Assembly: GCA_016292515.1 (NCBI GenBank)
Contig: JAEDIJ010000003.1
Coordinates: 49,886 to 113,885, forward strand
Direction: 5' to 3'
From: Victivallaceae bacterium
Lineage (GTDB): Bacteria > Verrucomicrobiota > Lentisphaeria > Victivallales > Victivallaceae
DNA: 64,000 nt
Translations under genes and position numbers: made by a program
In this document: positions 1-7,316 of the stretch, piece by piece
Layout: the number at the start of each line of letters is the position of its first letter
Position numbering within the stretch: position 1 is the first letter of the stretch
Notes under the pieces: generated by a model
Told to the model about the DNA's origin: nothing
Seen by the model: the letters and a program-made list of their open reading frames with translations, nothing else
Databases searched by the model: none

Positions 1-258
1 CTCGTCGCCCTTATCTTTGGAACTGCCCAGTCCGATTTTGACGATGATATCCTGCAGCGGATAGTGGGTATGACTGATGATTTTGATCAATTTGGCGTCT
101 GATCCCCACTCCTCATTATTTTTCGTCAGCATTTGGATTTTTTCTTCCAGTTGCTCGTTGCCCAATGTGGAATCGCATCCCGCCAGCAAAAGCACTGTTG
201 CCGCCGCTACGATCAGCATACAACTGATCCGTTTTATGAAAAACATATTTTTTTTCAT
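1..258 (-). CDS. Lipoprotein, 3' end outside window (partial)
   Basis: The first 86 codons of a gene that runs off the left edge of the window. It begins with a basic stretch and a hydrophobic segment ending in a lipobox (LLLAGC), so it is probably a lipoprotein attached after export. The mature part is short and charged, and contains the phrase PLQDIIVKIG followed by KGDE. The same phrase (PLQDLIGKI, then KGDE) occurs in the lipoprotein at 635-961, so the two are paralogues. The start codon overlaps the stop of the upstream membrane-protein gene (ATGA), which indicates cotranscription. No known family recognised; function unknown. Confidence 0.7.
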   Translation of the reverse strand, partial: MKKNMFFIKRISCMLIVAAATVLLLAGCDSTLGNEQLEEKIQMLTKNNEEWGSDAKLIKIISHTHYPLQDIIVKIGLGSSKDKGDE

Positions 259-569
259 CTTGTGAAAGACCTTTTATTCCCGTTGATTTCCGAAAACTCT
301 TTCTCTTTTAAGTGCTTCCAATTTTTTTCTGAAATGTGACCGAGTATCCCCACTGCGATGATGCCGATGATTCCGACAACAGCCGTGAACCAAAGAATAG
401 ACATATCATGGAAGATGAATACGAGAATCGCACCCGGTACAAAACAGAGGAAAGCCATCCATCTCATCCAGCGTTTTGCGTGTCGAATTTCTTCTTGCAG
501 TTGTTTTTCCCGTTCATCGAAATATGCCGCTTTTTCCGGTGACAGCGATGATTTTGTTGTTTTCGCCAT
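255..569 (-). CDS. Small membrane protein with two transmembrane helices
   Basis: 104 residues. A charged N-terminal third (about residues 10-33, rich in E, K and R, likely helical) is followed by two hydrophobic segments, about residues 35-54 and 58-78, and then a basic tail. It resembles small inner-membrane proteins of unknown function; I recognise no family. Its stop overlaps the start of the lipoprotein gene at 258, so the two are probably translationally coupled. The ribosome binding site is weak. It belongs to the AT-rich block of small envelope proteins at the left of the window. Confidence 0.65.
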   Translation of the reverse strand: MAKTTKSSLSPEKAAYFDEREKQLQEEIRHAKRWMRWMAFLCFVPGAILVFIFHDMSILWFTAVVGIIGIIAVGILGHISEKNWKHLKEKEFSEINGNKRSFTR

Positions 570-634
570 GGCTGTTTTTTACGCCGTAAATTTGAAATTA
601 ATGGTTCATTGAGGATTGGGGCTGTTTATTATTC

Positions 635-961
635 TCACAGATATTCCAACCAATAATGGGAACCTCTTCGATAGAGTTGGATCTGCTTATATTCCCACTC
701 GGTCGAGGAGATGGTCACCAGCCACACCTCATCTCCTTTAAGGTTTTGAGCAGACATGATTTTTCCGATTAAATCTTGAAGCGGAATTCTACAATGCTTG
801 TCGATGCTGAGGACTTTGATATTACTTCCTAATGTCCGATTGTTTTTCGCGACGGATCGTATTTTGGATTGCACTGCATTTGCACTCAAACTGGAGCTAC
901 ATCCCGTTAGAGCGACGGTGACTGTCAGCGCGACACTCAACATCAAAAATAATTTTTTCAT
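635..961 (-). CDS. Small lipoprotein, paralogue of the partial gene at 1-258
   Basis: 108 residues with a classic lipoprotein signal: MKK, a hydrophobic core, and a lipobox VALTGC with the acylated Cys near residue 21. The mature part has the segment PLQDLIGKI...LKGDEVW that matches the lipoprotein at 1-258, and ends with aromatic residues (YWLEYL). An AGGAA ribosome binding site lies before the ATG. The function is unknown. It could be an envelope protein of the kind that expands in secreted-protein islands; nothing in the sequence indicates an enzyme. Confidence 0.7.
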   Translation of the reverse strand: MKKLFLMLSVALTVTVALTGCSSSLSANAVQSKIRSVAKNNRTLGSNIKVLSIDKHCRIPLQDLIGKIMSAQNLKGDEVWLVTISSTEWEYKQIQLYRRGSHYWLEYL

Positions 962-1080
962 TTTTTGTTCCTTTCTTTTTTATGTTTTTTGCCGTCAGCA
1001 ACAAATTATTGCGGCGGTCCAAATTAAATCGCTAAAAATAAATTCAGGATAAAATTTGTTTTCTGAGGACGTTCTTTTTG

Positions 1081-1443
1081 CTATTCCTCGAAAAAGACTA
1101 TATCGAGTTCAATTTCATCCTGTTCGGTTTTATCTCCGTCAAACTCCCCCTCTTCATTCCAATTTCCTCCGTCGTAAGTTCCGGAGATGCGGATTTCGTC
1201 GAAATCGTCATCTTCGGGCTTGGCACAGTTGAAGACGATTTTTTCTGACATGTTGTCTTTCACCGTAACGGGCAAGTCGGGACAGGAAACGTCTTGGGAT
1301 TTTTCATCAAGCGAATTCCAAAGGCAGATTTTAACGATTTTGACATCCTTGCCCGACTCGTTGACGAATTTGAAAGAGTATTCTTTCGCGTAAATGTTAC
1401 AGATGCCGATAAAAACAGCCAGTGCAATCAACAGTTTTTTCAT
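1081..1443 (-). CDS. Secreted acidic protein of a local paralogous family
   Basis: 120 residues. The N-terminal signal peptide (MKKLLIALAVFIGICNIYA) probably ends after residue 19. The mature start, YSFKFVNESGKDVKIVKICLW, has the same pattern (beta strand, N-x-[ST]-x-x-x-[IV]-x-x-[IV]) as the proteins at 1499-2125 and 2231-2875, so they look like one family of beta-rich secreted proteins. The C-terminal half is very acidic (runs of D and E) and ends LDIVFFEE. It is a short version of the family: the two longer members carry a second copy of the domain. Function unknown. Confidence 0.7.
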   Translation of the reverse strand: MKKLLIALAVFIGICNIYAKEYSFKFVNESGKDVKIVKICLWNSLDEKSQDVSCPDLPVTVKDNMSEKIVFNCAKPEDDDFDEIRISGTYDGGNWNEEGEFDGDKTEQDEIELDIVFFEE

Positions 1444-1498
1444 TTTTTATTTCCGTTTTTTCAGTGGCTTCTTTTTGCCGAAAAACAAGATCGACCAC

Positions 1499-2125
1499 TT
1501 ATTGAACATCCGCTTCGTATTCGCGACTGGAAACGGTAAATCCGGCAATTTTGTCCAGATCGTGTCCTTTTTTGGAATTACTGAATTTTAATTCCGGACG
1601 TTTTTCCCGATCCAGACAGATTTTGATGGCGCATTTCCCCCCGGCGGGAAGTTTGTACCAATTTTTACTGCTGTTGACGCATGCGCATTTGAGCCATTCC
1701 TGCGTGTTGATCGGACGGATGGCGACTTCGACGATCCTGCCGTCGGTGTCGTTTGGGATTCTGATGGTACCCGCCGGATTGGATGTCGATTTTTTGCGTG
1801 TCTGCTTGTAAAGTTTCGCCGGTATTTTGGCATTTCGCGTAACGGTGATCTTTTTCAAAGAGTCCTCAATGTCGCATTTGACTGTTTTTCCGTTATCCAA
1901 AACAAGCGTGATCTCATCCAAATCGTCGATATCGACACTTTGCGGAACCGAAACCGAGGCGGAAGCACCGGAGTCAATGTTTTTATCGATCGATGCTGTT
2001 TTGGAAAGACTATATTGGAACGTAATTTTTTGAATGTTGTTTTCTGTTTTGTTCACAATTGTGAAATCATGTGCATAGGCTCCTGCGAACATCATTGCCG
2101 CGATCGCGATCCATAACTTTTTCAT
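1499..2125 (-). CDS. Secreted two-domain protein, same local family
   Basis: 208 residues with a cleavable signal peptide (MKKLWIAIAAMMFAGAYA). The mature protein begins HDFTIVNKTENNIQKITFQYS, matching its neighbours. A second half from about residue 118 (TIRIPNDTDGRIVEVAIRPINTQEW) seems to repeat the fold, with an LPAGG turn and a closing GHDLDKIAGF that corresponds to GYDFVRIGRL in the protein at 2231-2875. I recognise no named family. The pattern is one of immunoglobulin-like or C2-like beta domains carried by an exported protein of unknown role. Confidence 0.7.
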   Translation of the reverse strand: MKKLWIAIAAMMFAGAYAHDFTIVNKTENNIQKITFQYSLSKTASIDKNIDSGASASVSVPQSVDIDDLDEITLVLDNGKTVKCDIEDSLKKITVTRNAKIPAKLYKQTRKKSTSNPAGTIRIPNDTDGRIVEVAIRPINTQEWLKCACVNSSKNWYKLPAGGKCAIKICLDREKRPELKFSNSKKGHDLDKIAGFTVSSREYEADVQ

Positions 2126-2168
2126 TTTTCTTTTCCTTATTTTGCTATAGTGTTGCGGAAATGCTTTT

Positions 2169-2205
2169 GAGGTATGCCAGCACCAGAATATGCAAGTATA
2201 CCATC
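2169..2205. repeat. Hairpin repeat, copy 1
   Basis: A segment of about 37 bases beginning GAGGTATGCCAGCAC and ending GCAAGTATACC. The two ends are an imperfect inverted repeat (GGTATGCCAGCA against TGCAAGTATACC, 9 of 12 pairs). A near-identical copy lies at 3181-3216. It sits between two of the small secreted-protein genes. Confidence 0.6.
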
Positions 2206-2230
2206 ATCAAGTTTTCGCAAGGTTGATTTT

Positions 2231-2875
2231 TTACAGCGCATGGTCCAAATCATAACCGCACCCGAGTACCTGGTAGCGATTTTCCCAAATCTCAAGACGC
2301 CCGATTCGGACAAAATCATAGCCTTTCCCTCCGTTGTTGAAGGTGTAACTCGTATGATTTTTGTCTTCAAAAACGACTTTGATTTCCACCGGACCGGATG
2401 CTGCGGGATATTCTCTTTTGGAATCAGGGACGCATTCTTTCCAATCATCTCCGGAGTTGAGTGCGCGCGTATATAATTTGTATTTATTCCAGCTTTGGGC
2501 TGGAATGTTGCAGCCGAACTCGAATCTTCCTTCTGAAGCGGCAATCTCCGCACGTTTGAACCATCTCATATAAATGGGATTTCTTTGGGCATCGACAAAC
2601 GTGAGATCGCCGAAACACTCTTCTGCAAGATAGGCGGAAAACGTGCTGTTGTCCGCAAAAGTGACGACTACTTTGTCCCATGTATCGTCTATGTCGGAGA
2701 CGGTGATCTTTTTTCTATCGGGAATCCTTTCCTGTATCTTCCGGTCCTGTTCCCAATCGATTTCGAACGAAATCCCCTTGATCTCTTTGCCTGTTTTGTT
2801 TTCGATACGAATGGATTCGGCTGTCGCTGTGAGCGTACATCCTAAAATCGCATACAGCACCCATTTCATTTTCAT
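2231..2875 (-). CDS. Secreted two-domain protein, same local family
   Basis: Start placed at 2875 (MKMKW) rather than at an in-frame ATG 51 bases upstream, because a strong GGAGG site lies at the right distance before 2875 and a signal peptide begins there. 214 residues. Signal peptide to about residue 20 (CTLTATA|ES), then IRIENKTGKEIKGISFEID, the family signature. The second half (FEFGCNIPAQSWNKYKLYTRAL...GYDFVRIGRLEIW) aligns by eye with the second half of the protein at 1499-2125. It is the first gene of the minus-strand block. Function unknown. Confidence 0.7.
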   Translation of the reverse strand: MKMKWVLYAILGCTLTATAESIRIENKTGKEIKGISFEIDWEQDRKIQERIPDRKKITVSDIDDTWDKVVVTFADNSTFSAYLAEECFGDLTFVDAQRNPIYMRWFKRAEIAASEGRFEFGCNIPAQSWNKYKLYTRALNSGDDWKECVPDSKREYPAASGPVEIKVVFEDKNHTSYTFNNGGKGYDFVRIGRLEIWENRYQVLGCGYDLDHAL

Positions 2876-3180
2876 TGAAAATCTCCTCCCTTTGCGGATT
2901 TTTTTGTTCTGTCTGTTCTGTCCCATTCAGATTTTATCGGAAAATTGAGACGCGTCAGTACTGCAGTCACGACAAAATCAAGATTGCGATTCCGACACAT
3001 GACCGACACATCTCAACCTCCTTTTAAATCACATTAAAAAAACGTTTTTCTCTGCTCTTTTATGACCCTCCTTTTGATGTGCTTCCGGGGTATTTTTTTC
3101 TGTTTTTGGACAATAAAAAAGCATACCCCGTTGCGCATTGCATCTGAGGTACGCCAATACACCCAACATCAAATGCGAAC

Positions 3181-3216
3181 GAGGTATGCCAGCACAAGAA
3201 TATGCAAGCACACCTT
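3181..3216. repeat. Hairpin repeat, copy 2
   Basis: Begins GAGGTATGCCAGCACAAGAA and ends GCAAGCACACC, differing from the copy at 2169-2205 by a few C/T and C/A changes. The ends pair as an imperfect hairpin. A partly similar word (GAGGTACGCCAATACACC) lies just upstream at 3146-3163, so a small tandem cluster may once have existed. Confidence 0.6.
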
Positions 3217-3563
3217 CATCGGCTTCGGGCGATGTCTCGTGAAATTGGCGTTTTCAGATGCACCCTTGTCCGTGAAGACAGGCTATTTAATTGTCAAAAT
3301 CCAACTTTTTCTTGTGAAAAAATCCTCCGAAATTCAAGATTCTTCCACAATATAGCCGCATTTTGATCAATTGTCAAGCCTGTGCCGTCCGCAAAAAAGA
3401 AAAATGTATTGGCGCACGTCGGATGCGGTGCGCTTTTCCTCTTCTTCGCTCAATTACATATAAATAATCTGCTTGGGGGGACGTCGTCTTGCACCGGATT
3501 GATCAAAAACGCGTTTTTTTTTGACAATGGCAAGTTTTTCCCAGGAAATTAAAATAAAACGGC

Positions 3564-3591
3564 TTGTTATTTCAAAAAAACGTGTTATCTT
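3564..3591 (+). promoter_or_regulatory. Putative promoter of the fic operon, with possible operator
   Basis: TTGTTA at 3564-3569, a 16-base spacer, and TATCTT at 3586-3591. Short inverted words TTATTT (3567-3572) and AAATAA (3593-3598) flank the core. The Fic protein has a C-terminal winged-helix, so autoregulation here is plausible but not shown. Confidence 0.4.
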
Positions 3592-3630
3592 AAAATAAGA
3601 GTGGTTTCAATTTGAAGTTGCGACGGTGAA

Positions 3631-4782
3631 ATGAAACGGGGATTACAGGGGAGCTTTGAGACAATCAACACAGTCGGAGAGACGGTGCGGGCGTTTGTGC
3701 CGGCTCCGTTGCCGCCTTGTCCCGCGTTGGCGATGGACGGCGCGCTCCAAAATAAAATGGAACGCGCGGTTTTTGCGCTCGGCCGCTTGGACGGGATGGC
3801 GAAATTACTGCCTGATCCCGCGATCTTTCTTTATATGTTCATCCGCAAGGAGGCGGTGTTGTCTTCGATGATCGAGGGAACGCAGTCCTCTCTCTCCGAT
3901 CTCTTGCTTTTTGAGGCGGACGAAGCCCCCGGAGTACCGATTGACGATGTCCGGTCGGTCAGCAGTTATGTGTGCGCCATTGAATATGGTATGGAGCGCA
4001 TTTCCGGAGGTTTTCCGCTTTCGCTGCGCCTTTTAAAGGAAATTCACGCCGTTTTGCTTGCGCACGGCAGGGGAAGCGGAAAAAATCCGGGGGAATTCCG
4101 GCGCAGTCAGAATTGGATCGGCGGTACGCGCCCGGGAAATGCCGCTTTTGTCCCGCCGTCGCCGGAAAAGATGAATGAAGCGATCTGCCAGCTGGAACTT
4201 TTTCTCCATCAGTCGGAAATGCCGGTATTGATCAAAGCGGCTCTCGGTCATTTGCAGTTTGAAACCATCCATCCTTTTTTGGACGGCAACGGTCGCATCG
4301 GGCGACTGATGATTTCATTGCTTTTGTGTAACGCCGGCATCTTGCATCAGCCGTTGCTTTATTTGAGTTATTACTTCAAAAAACACCGCGCCGCGTATTA
4401 CGAATTGCTGAATTCCACCAGGGAAAGCGGCGACTGGGAACGTTGGCTTGACTTCTTTTTTGATGCGGTCGCGGAAACGGCGACGCAAAGTTGCACGATC
4501 ATTCAGCAGTTGAATCGCCAAATGGAAATGGACCGCGCCGCCATTGCCCGGATCGGCAAAGCCCGGACGACGGTGCTTGCCGTCCATCAGGCGATGTTGC
4601 GGCATCCGATCGCCGACATCAGGAAGCTCCGGGAATTGACGGGATTTTCCATCGCGACCGTTGGCAGTGCCGTGCGGCGGCTGTGTGAATTGGCGATATT
4701 GGAAGAAATGACAAAAAATAAACGCAATCGCCTTTTCTGTTACCGTAAATATCTGCAAACCTTGACCCACGGAGAGTTTTAA
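3631..4782 (+). CDS. Fic family protein (AMP-transferase type) with winged-helix C-terminus
   Basis: 383 residues. Fic proteins transfer AMP (or another nucleotide part) to a hydroxyl of a target protein. The catalytic motif HPFLDGNGR is complete at residues 214-222 (His214 as general base). The N-terminal part carries SSMIEG at 78-83, which fits the inhibitory helix motif [ST]xxxE[GN] of self-inhibited Fic proteins. The last ~70 residues (from about HPIADIRKLRELTGFSIATV) look like a winged helix-turn-helix, as in the common Fic/DUF4172-type regulators. The sigma-factor gene starts three bases after its stop, so they are cotranscribed. The target is unknown. No antitoxin gene is needed in this class because inhibition is internal. 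Confidence 0.9.
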   Translation: MKRGLQGSFETINTVGETVRAFVPAPLPPCPALAMDGALQNKMERAVFALGRLDGMAKLLPDPAIFLYMFIRKEAVLSSMIEGTQSSLSDLLLFEADEAPGVPIDDVRSVSSYVCAIEYGMERISGGFPLSLRLLKEIHAVLLAHGRGSGKNPGEFRRSQNWIGGTRPGNAAFVPPSPEKMNEAICQLELFLHQSEMPVLIKAALGHLQFETIHPFLDGNGRIGRLMISLLLCNAGILHQPLLYLSYYFKKHRAAYYELLNSTRESGDWERWLDFFFDAVAETATQSCTIIQQLNRQMEMDRAAIARIGKARTTVLAVHQAMLRHPIADIRKLRELTGFSIATVGSAVRRLCELAILEEMTKNKRNRLFCYRKYLQTLTHGEF

Positions 4783-4784
4783 TT

Positions 4785-5387
4785 ATGGGCGTTTACCCTG
4801 AAACTGACCGAACGATGTTGGAACGCATCATTTCCGGCGACGACATCGCGTGGCAGGATTTTTATGATACGTATGCCGGCGTCGTCGCGGCGATCTGCCG
4901 CGCTTCGCGCGTACCGGCAAGTGCCGTCGACGACGTCGTTCAGGAAGCGATGCGCCGCTTTTCCGACCGGTCGTCGCATTTTATTTATATGCCCGAGCGC
5001 GCGAAGTTCCGCACCTATTTCAACCGGATCGTCTACGGTGCGATCGCCGATTTTTTCCGCAATGAAGCCAAGGGGATCATCTCCGGCGGCGAAATTCCCG
5101 ATGTCCCCGACGATTCTCTCGCCGCCGCCGAGTTGGAGATCTGGCGCCGCGCCGTTCTCGACGACGCATTGGGGAAACTCGCACAGCGCGTCAGCGGCAA
5201 AAATTATCTCGCTTTTACGATGAGCGTGCTGGAAAATCATTCGATCGCCGAAACGGCGGAATTTCTCGATGTTTCTACCGCGCAAGTTCACCTCGCCCGC
5301 AGCCGCTGTGCGGCGCATCTGCGCGAGATCATCGCCGGCTGCAATGAAGCCGATCCCGAACTTCAATTGGCTTATCCCGGGAAATAG
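4785..5387 (+). CDS. ECF-like RNA polymerase sigma factor
   Basis: 200 residues. Residues about 10-60 look like sigma region 2 (DIAWQDFYDTYAGVVAAICR, then DDVVQEAMRRF), and about 120-180 like region 4 with a helix-turn-helix (YLAFTMSVLENHSIAETAEFLDVSTAQVHLARSR). It lacks the long regions of a housekeeping sigma. It lies directly between the Fic gene and a Ser/Thr kinase, whose ATG begins two bases after its stop. Sigma-kinase pairs of this type are frequent in Planctomycetes and Lentisphaerota, where the kinase is thought to act in the same pathway. No anti-sigma factor gene is visible. Confidence 0.85.
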   Translation: MGVYPETDRTMLERIISGDDIAWQDFYDTYAGVVAAICRASRVPASAVDDVVQEAMRRFSDRSSHFIYMPERAKFRTYFNRIVYGAIADFFRNEAKGIISGGEIPDVPDDSLAAAELEIWRRAVLDDALGKLAQRVSGKNYLAFTMSVLENHSIAETAEFLDVSTAQVHLARSRCAAHLREIIAGCNEADPELQLAYPGK

Positions 5388-5389
5388 CG

Positions 5390-6433
5390 ATGTTCAAAAT
5401 CGGCGACACGATCGATCAATACCGTTTGACGGAGGAAATCGGTGCCGGTTCCTACGGTTGCGTTTTCGCCGCCGAAAATCTGGTGACGCATCAAAATTTC
5501 GCGTTGAAGATCGTGCCGCTCGCCGGCAACGCCGGCCGCCGGGAACTGCACGCGCTGGAACTTTACCGCGATCTCGATCATCCGAATTTGCTGAAAATCC
5601 ATCACGTCGGGATGACGGAGGATTTTCTCTACTACACGATGGATCTCGCCGACGGGAAACTCGCGGAGCAGCAACTGGATGCCGGGCGTTTGCTCGAAGC
5701 GGCGGCAAAACTCGCCGATGCGCTGTCGGTACTTCACGGCGCGGGGTTGCTTCACCGCGACATCAAGCCGGACAATCTGCTCTGGCGGCGCGGCGAGCCG
5801 ATCCTCGGCGATCTCGGACTGCTCACTACCGACTCGCAGGCGACTTTTACCGGTACCGCCGGATTTCTCTCGCCCCGCATTTTGAAAGCGGGACTGCCGC
5901 CGGACGAGACGACCGATCTTTATGCTTTCGCCAAAAGTTTTTACTGCCTTTTGACCGGAAATCCGCCGCGCCGCTACCCCCGTTATCAGGGAGCAATGAC
6001 GCCGGAGTCTTCGCGTTTGCTCCGGATGGCTCTTTTTGTCTGCGACGGAGAAAAAGTTTTGTCGACGGCGACCGAAGTCCGCGATTTTCTGCTTCAAGGC
6101 AAGGCGAAACGCATTGTTCCCCGCCGGATCATCCTGAATCGCGCGTGGAAAACCGCGATCGCCCTACTGCTTGCTTTGGGCGTGGCGGCGACCGCGTATT
6201 TCGGCATATACCGCCCGTTGAAAGCGCGTTCACTCCGCTTGGCGGAGGAGCGGAAACGTCTTGCGGAGCAGGCGGAATTCGACCGCTGGATGGCGCGAAG
6301 AAAGGCGGCGCAGGAGTATGCGCTGAAAAAAATTCCGCTTCGCCGCCATCCCGACGGCTCCACCTACACCAGTATGAACGACGAGATCGAGCGCAGTCTT
6401 CTCGAGCGCGAATATCTCGAAAAAAATCCGTGA
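5390..6433 (+). CDS. Membrane-anchored Hanks-type Ser/Thr protein kinase
   Basis: 347 residues. The kinase domain spans residues ~12-230: glycine loop GAGSYGCVF, Lys40 (FALK), a helix-C Glu near 52-57, catalytic HRDIKPDN at 122-129 (Asp124), and DLG at 141-143 in place of DFG, so it should be active. A single transmembrane helix follows at about 262-282, and then a charged coiled-coil-like tail rich in R, E and A. No extracellular ligand domain (PASTA, WD40) is visible, so the sensor is small or absent. It is the last gene of the Fic-sigma-kinase operon. Phosphorylation of the sigma factor or of Fic would be a reasonable guess but is not shown. Confidence 0.9.
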   Translation: MFKIGDTIDQYRLTEEIGAGSYGCVFAAENLVTHQNFALKIVPLAGNAGRRELHALELYRDLDHPNLLKIHHVGMTEDFLYYTMDLADGKLAEQQLDAGRLLEAAAKLADALSVLHGAGLLHRDIKPDNLLWRRGEPILGDLGLLTTDSQATFTGTAGFLSPRILKAGLPPDETTDLYAFAKSFYCLLTGNPPRRYPRYQGAMTPESSRLLRMALFVCDGEKVLSTATEVRDFLLQGKAKRIVPRRIILNRAWKTAIALLLALGVAATAYFGIYRPLKARSLRLAEERKRLAEQAEFDRWMARRKAAQEYALKKIPLRRHPDGSTYTSMNDEIERSLLEREYLEKNP

Positions 6434-6453
6434 AATGACTTTTCCCGCTTAAA

Positions 6454-6466
6454 GCAAACGGTTTGC
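6454..6466. promoter_or_regulatory. Operator-like palindrome overlapping the -35 box
   Basis: GCAAAC-G-GTTTGC, a perfect 6-base inverted repeat with a one-base centre, covers the -35 element of the promoter at 6463-6491. A second CGTTTG follows at 6470-6475. The sequence resembles operators of LacI-type regulators of sugar catabolism, but no regulator gene is adjacent. Confidence 0.5.
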
Positions 6467-6491
6467 AATCGTTTGAAGACGGATATATATT
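6463..6491 (+). promoter_or_regulatory. Promoter of the SDR-flavoprotein-OYE operon
   Basis: TTGCAA at 6463-6468, 17 bases, TATATT at 6486-6491; this is the consensus promoter of the window. The start codon at 6551 lies about 50 bases downstream of the predicted transcription start, with a GGAG ribosome binding site. Confidence 0.7.
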
Positions 6492-6550
6492 ATAGGCAGA
6501 TGTAGGTTTTATCATTCAACCCACTAACTTATAAGGTAAGGAGATTTGTT

Positions 6551-7309
6551 ATGGGCAATGTTATGGTCACCGGTGGCGCGCGCGGTATCGGCGCGGGAAT
6601 CGTCGAAAAACTTTTGAGCGAAGGACACAATGTCGCGTTTTGCGACCTCGCCGACGAAGACAAGATGGTCGAGCAGTGCCAGACCCTCGCCGCGAAATAT
6701 CCCGGCAAGCCGCTCTACGTCAAATGCGATATCACCAAAAAAGATCAGCGCGAGAACTTCCTCGCGTCCGTCGTCAAAGCCTTCGGCAGCGTGACCGCGC
6801 TCGTCAACAACGCGGGCGTCGCTCCGCTTGAACGCAAAGACGTCCTCGAAGCCAGCGAGGAAAGTTTTGAACGTCTCATCCGCATCAACTTGCAGGGTCC
6901 CTACTTCCTCACGCAGCTCGTCGCCAACTATATGGCGAAGCATCAGGAACCCGGTCAGTGCATCGTCAATATGAGCAGTTGCTCCGCCGAAGTCGCCAGC
7001 GTCAGCCGCGGCGAATACTGCATCAGCAAAGCCGGCGTCAGCATGGCGACCAAACTCTGGGCGGTGCGCCTCGCCGAATTCGGCATCAACGTCTACGAGA
7101 TCCGTCCCGGCGTCATCAAGAGCGATATGACCGCCGTGGTCACCGCCAAGTACGATAAACTGATTGCCGAAGGCCTGACGCTCACTCCGCGTTGGGGCTT
7201 CCCCGAAGACATCGCCAAGGCGGTCGCGGCTTTCATCCGCGGCGATCTCGCCTACTCGACCGGTCAGGTCGTTTTCGTCGACGGCGGTATGCAGATCCAG
7301 AAGCTGTAA
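6551..7309 (+). CDS. SDR family NAD(P)-dependent oxidoreductase (FabG-like)
   Basis: 252 residues, normal for a classical short-chain dehydrogenase. The cofactor motif TGGARGIG lies at residues 7-14, the NNAG motif at about 89, and the catalytic YCISK (Y-x-x-x-K) at about 156-160 with a Ser before it (MSSCS). The C-terminus has the usual GQVVFVDGG. Annotation pipelines would probably call it 3-ketoacyl-ACP reductase. However, it is the first gene of an operon with an FAD-dependent flavoprotein and an old-yellow-enzyme homologue, and lies far from fatty-acid genes. A catabolic dehydrogenase for a sugar, polyol or cyclic substrate is therefore more likely. Confidence 0.9.
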   Translation: MGNVMVTGGARGIGAGIVEKLLSEGHNVAFCDLADEDKMVEQCQTLAAKYPGKPLYVKCDITKKDQRENFLASVVKAFGSVTALVNNAGVAPLERKDVLEASEESFERLIRINLQGPYFLTQLVANYMAKHQEPGQCIVNMSSCSAEVASVSRGEYCISKAGVSMATKLWAVRLAEFGINVYEIRPGVIKSDMTAVVTAKYDKLIAEGLTLTPRWGFPEDIAKAVAAFIRGDLAYSTGQVVFVDGGMQIQKL

Positions 7310-7316
7310 TTTCACT

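Larger units (their letters stand above)
2876..3630. other. Intergenic stretch without a convincing gene
   Basis: About 750 AT-rich bases between the minus-strand secreted-protein block and the plus-strand Fic operon. Open frames here are short and low in coding character. The stretch holds the second hairpin repeat (3181-3216), a diverged third half-copy at 3146-3164, and the fic promoter near its right end. Confidence 0.5.
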
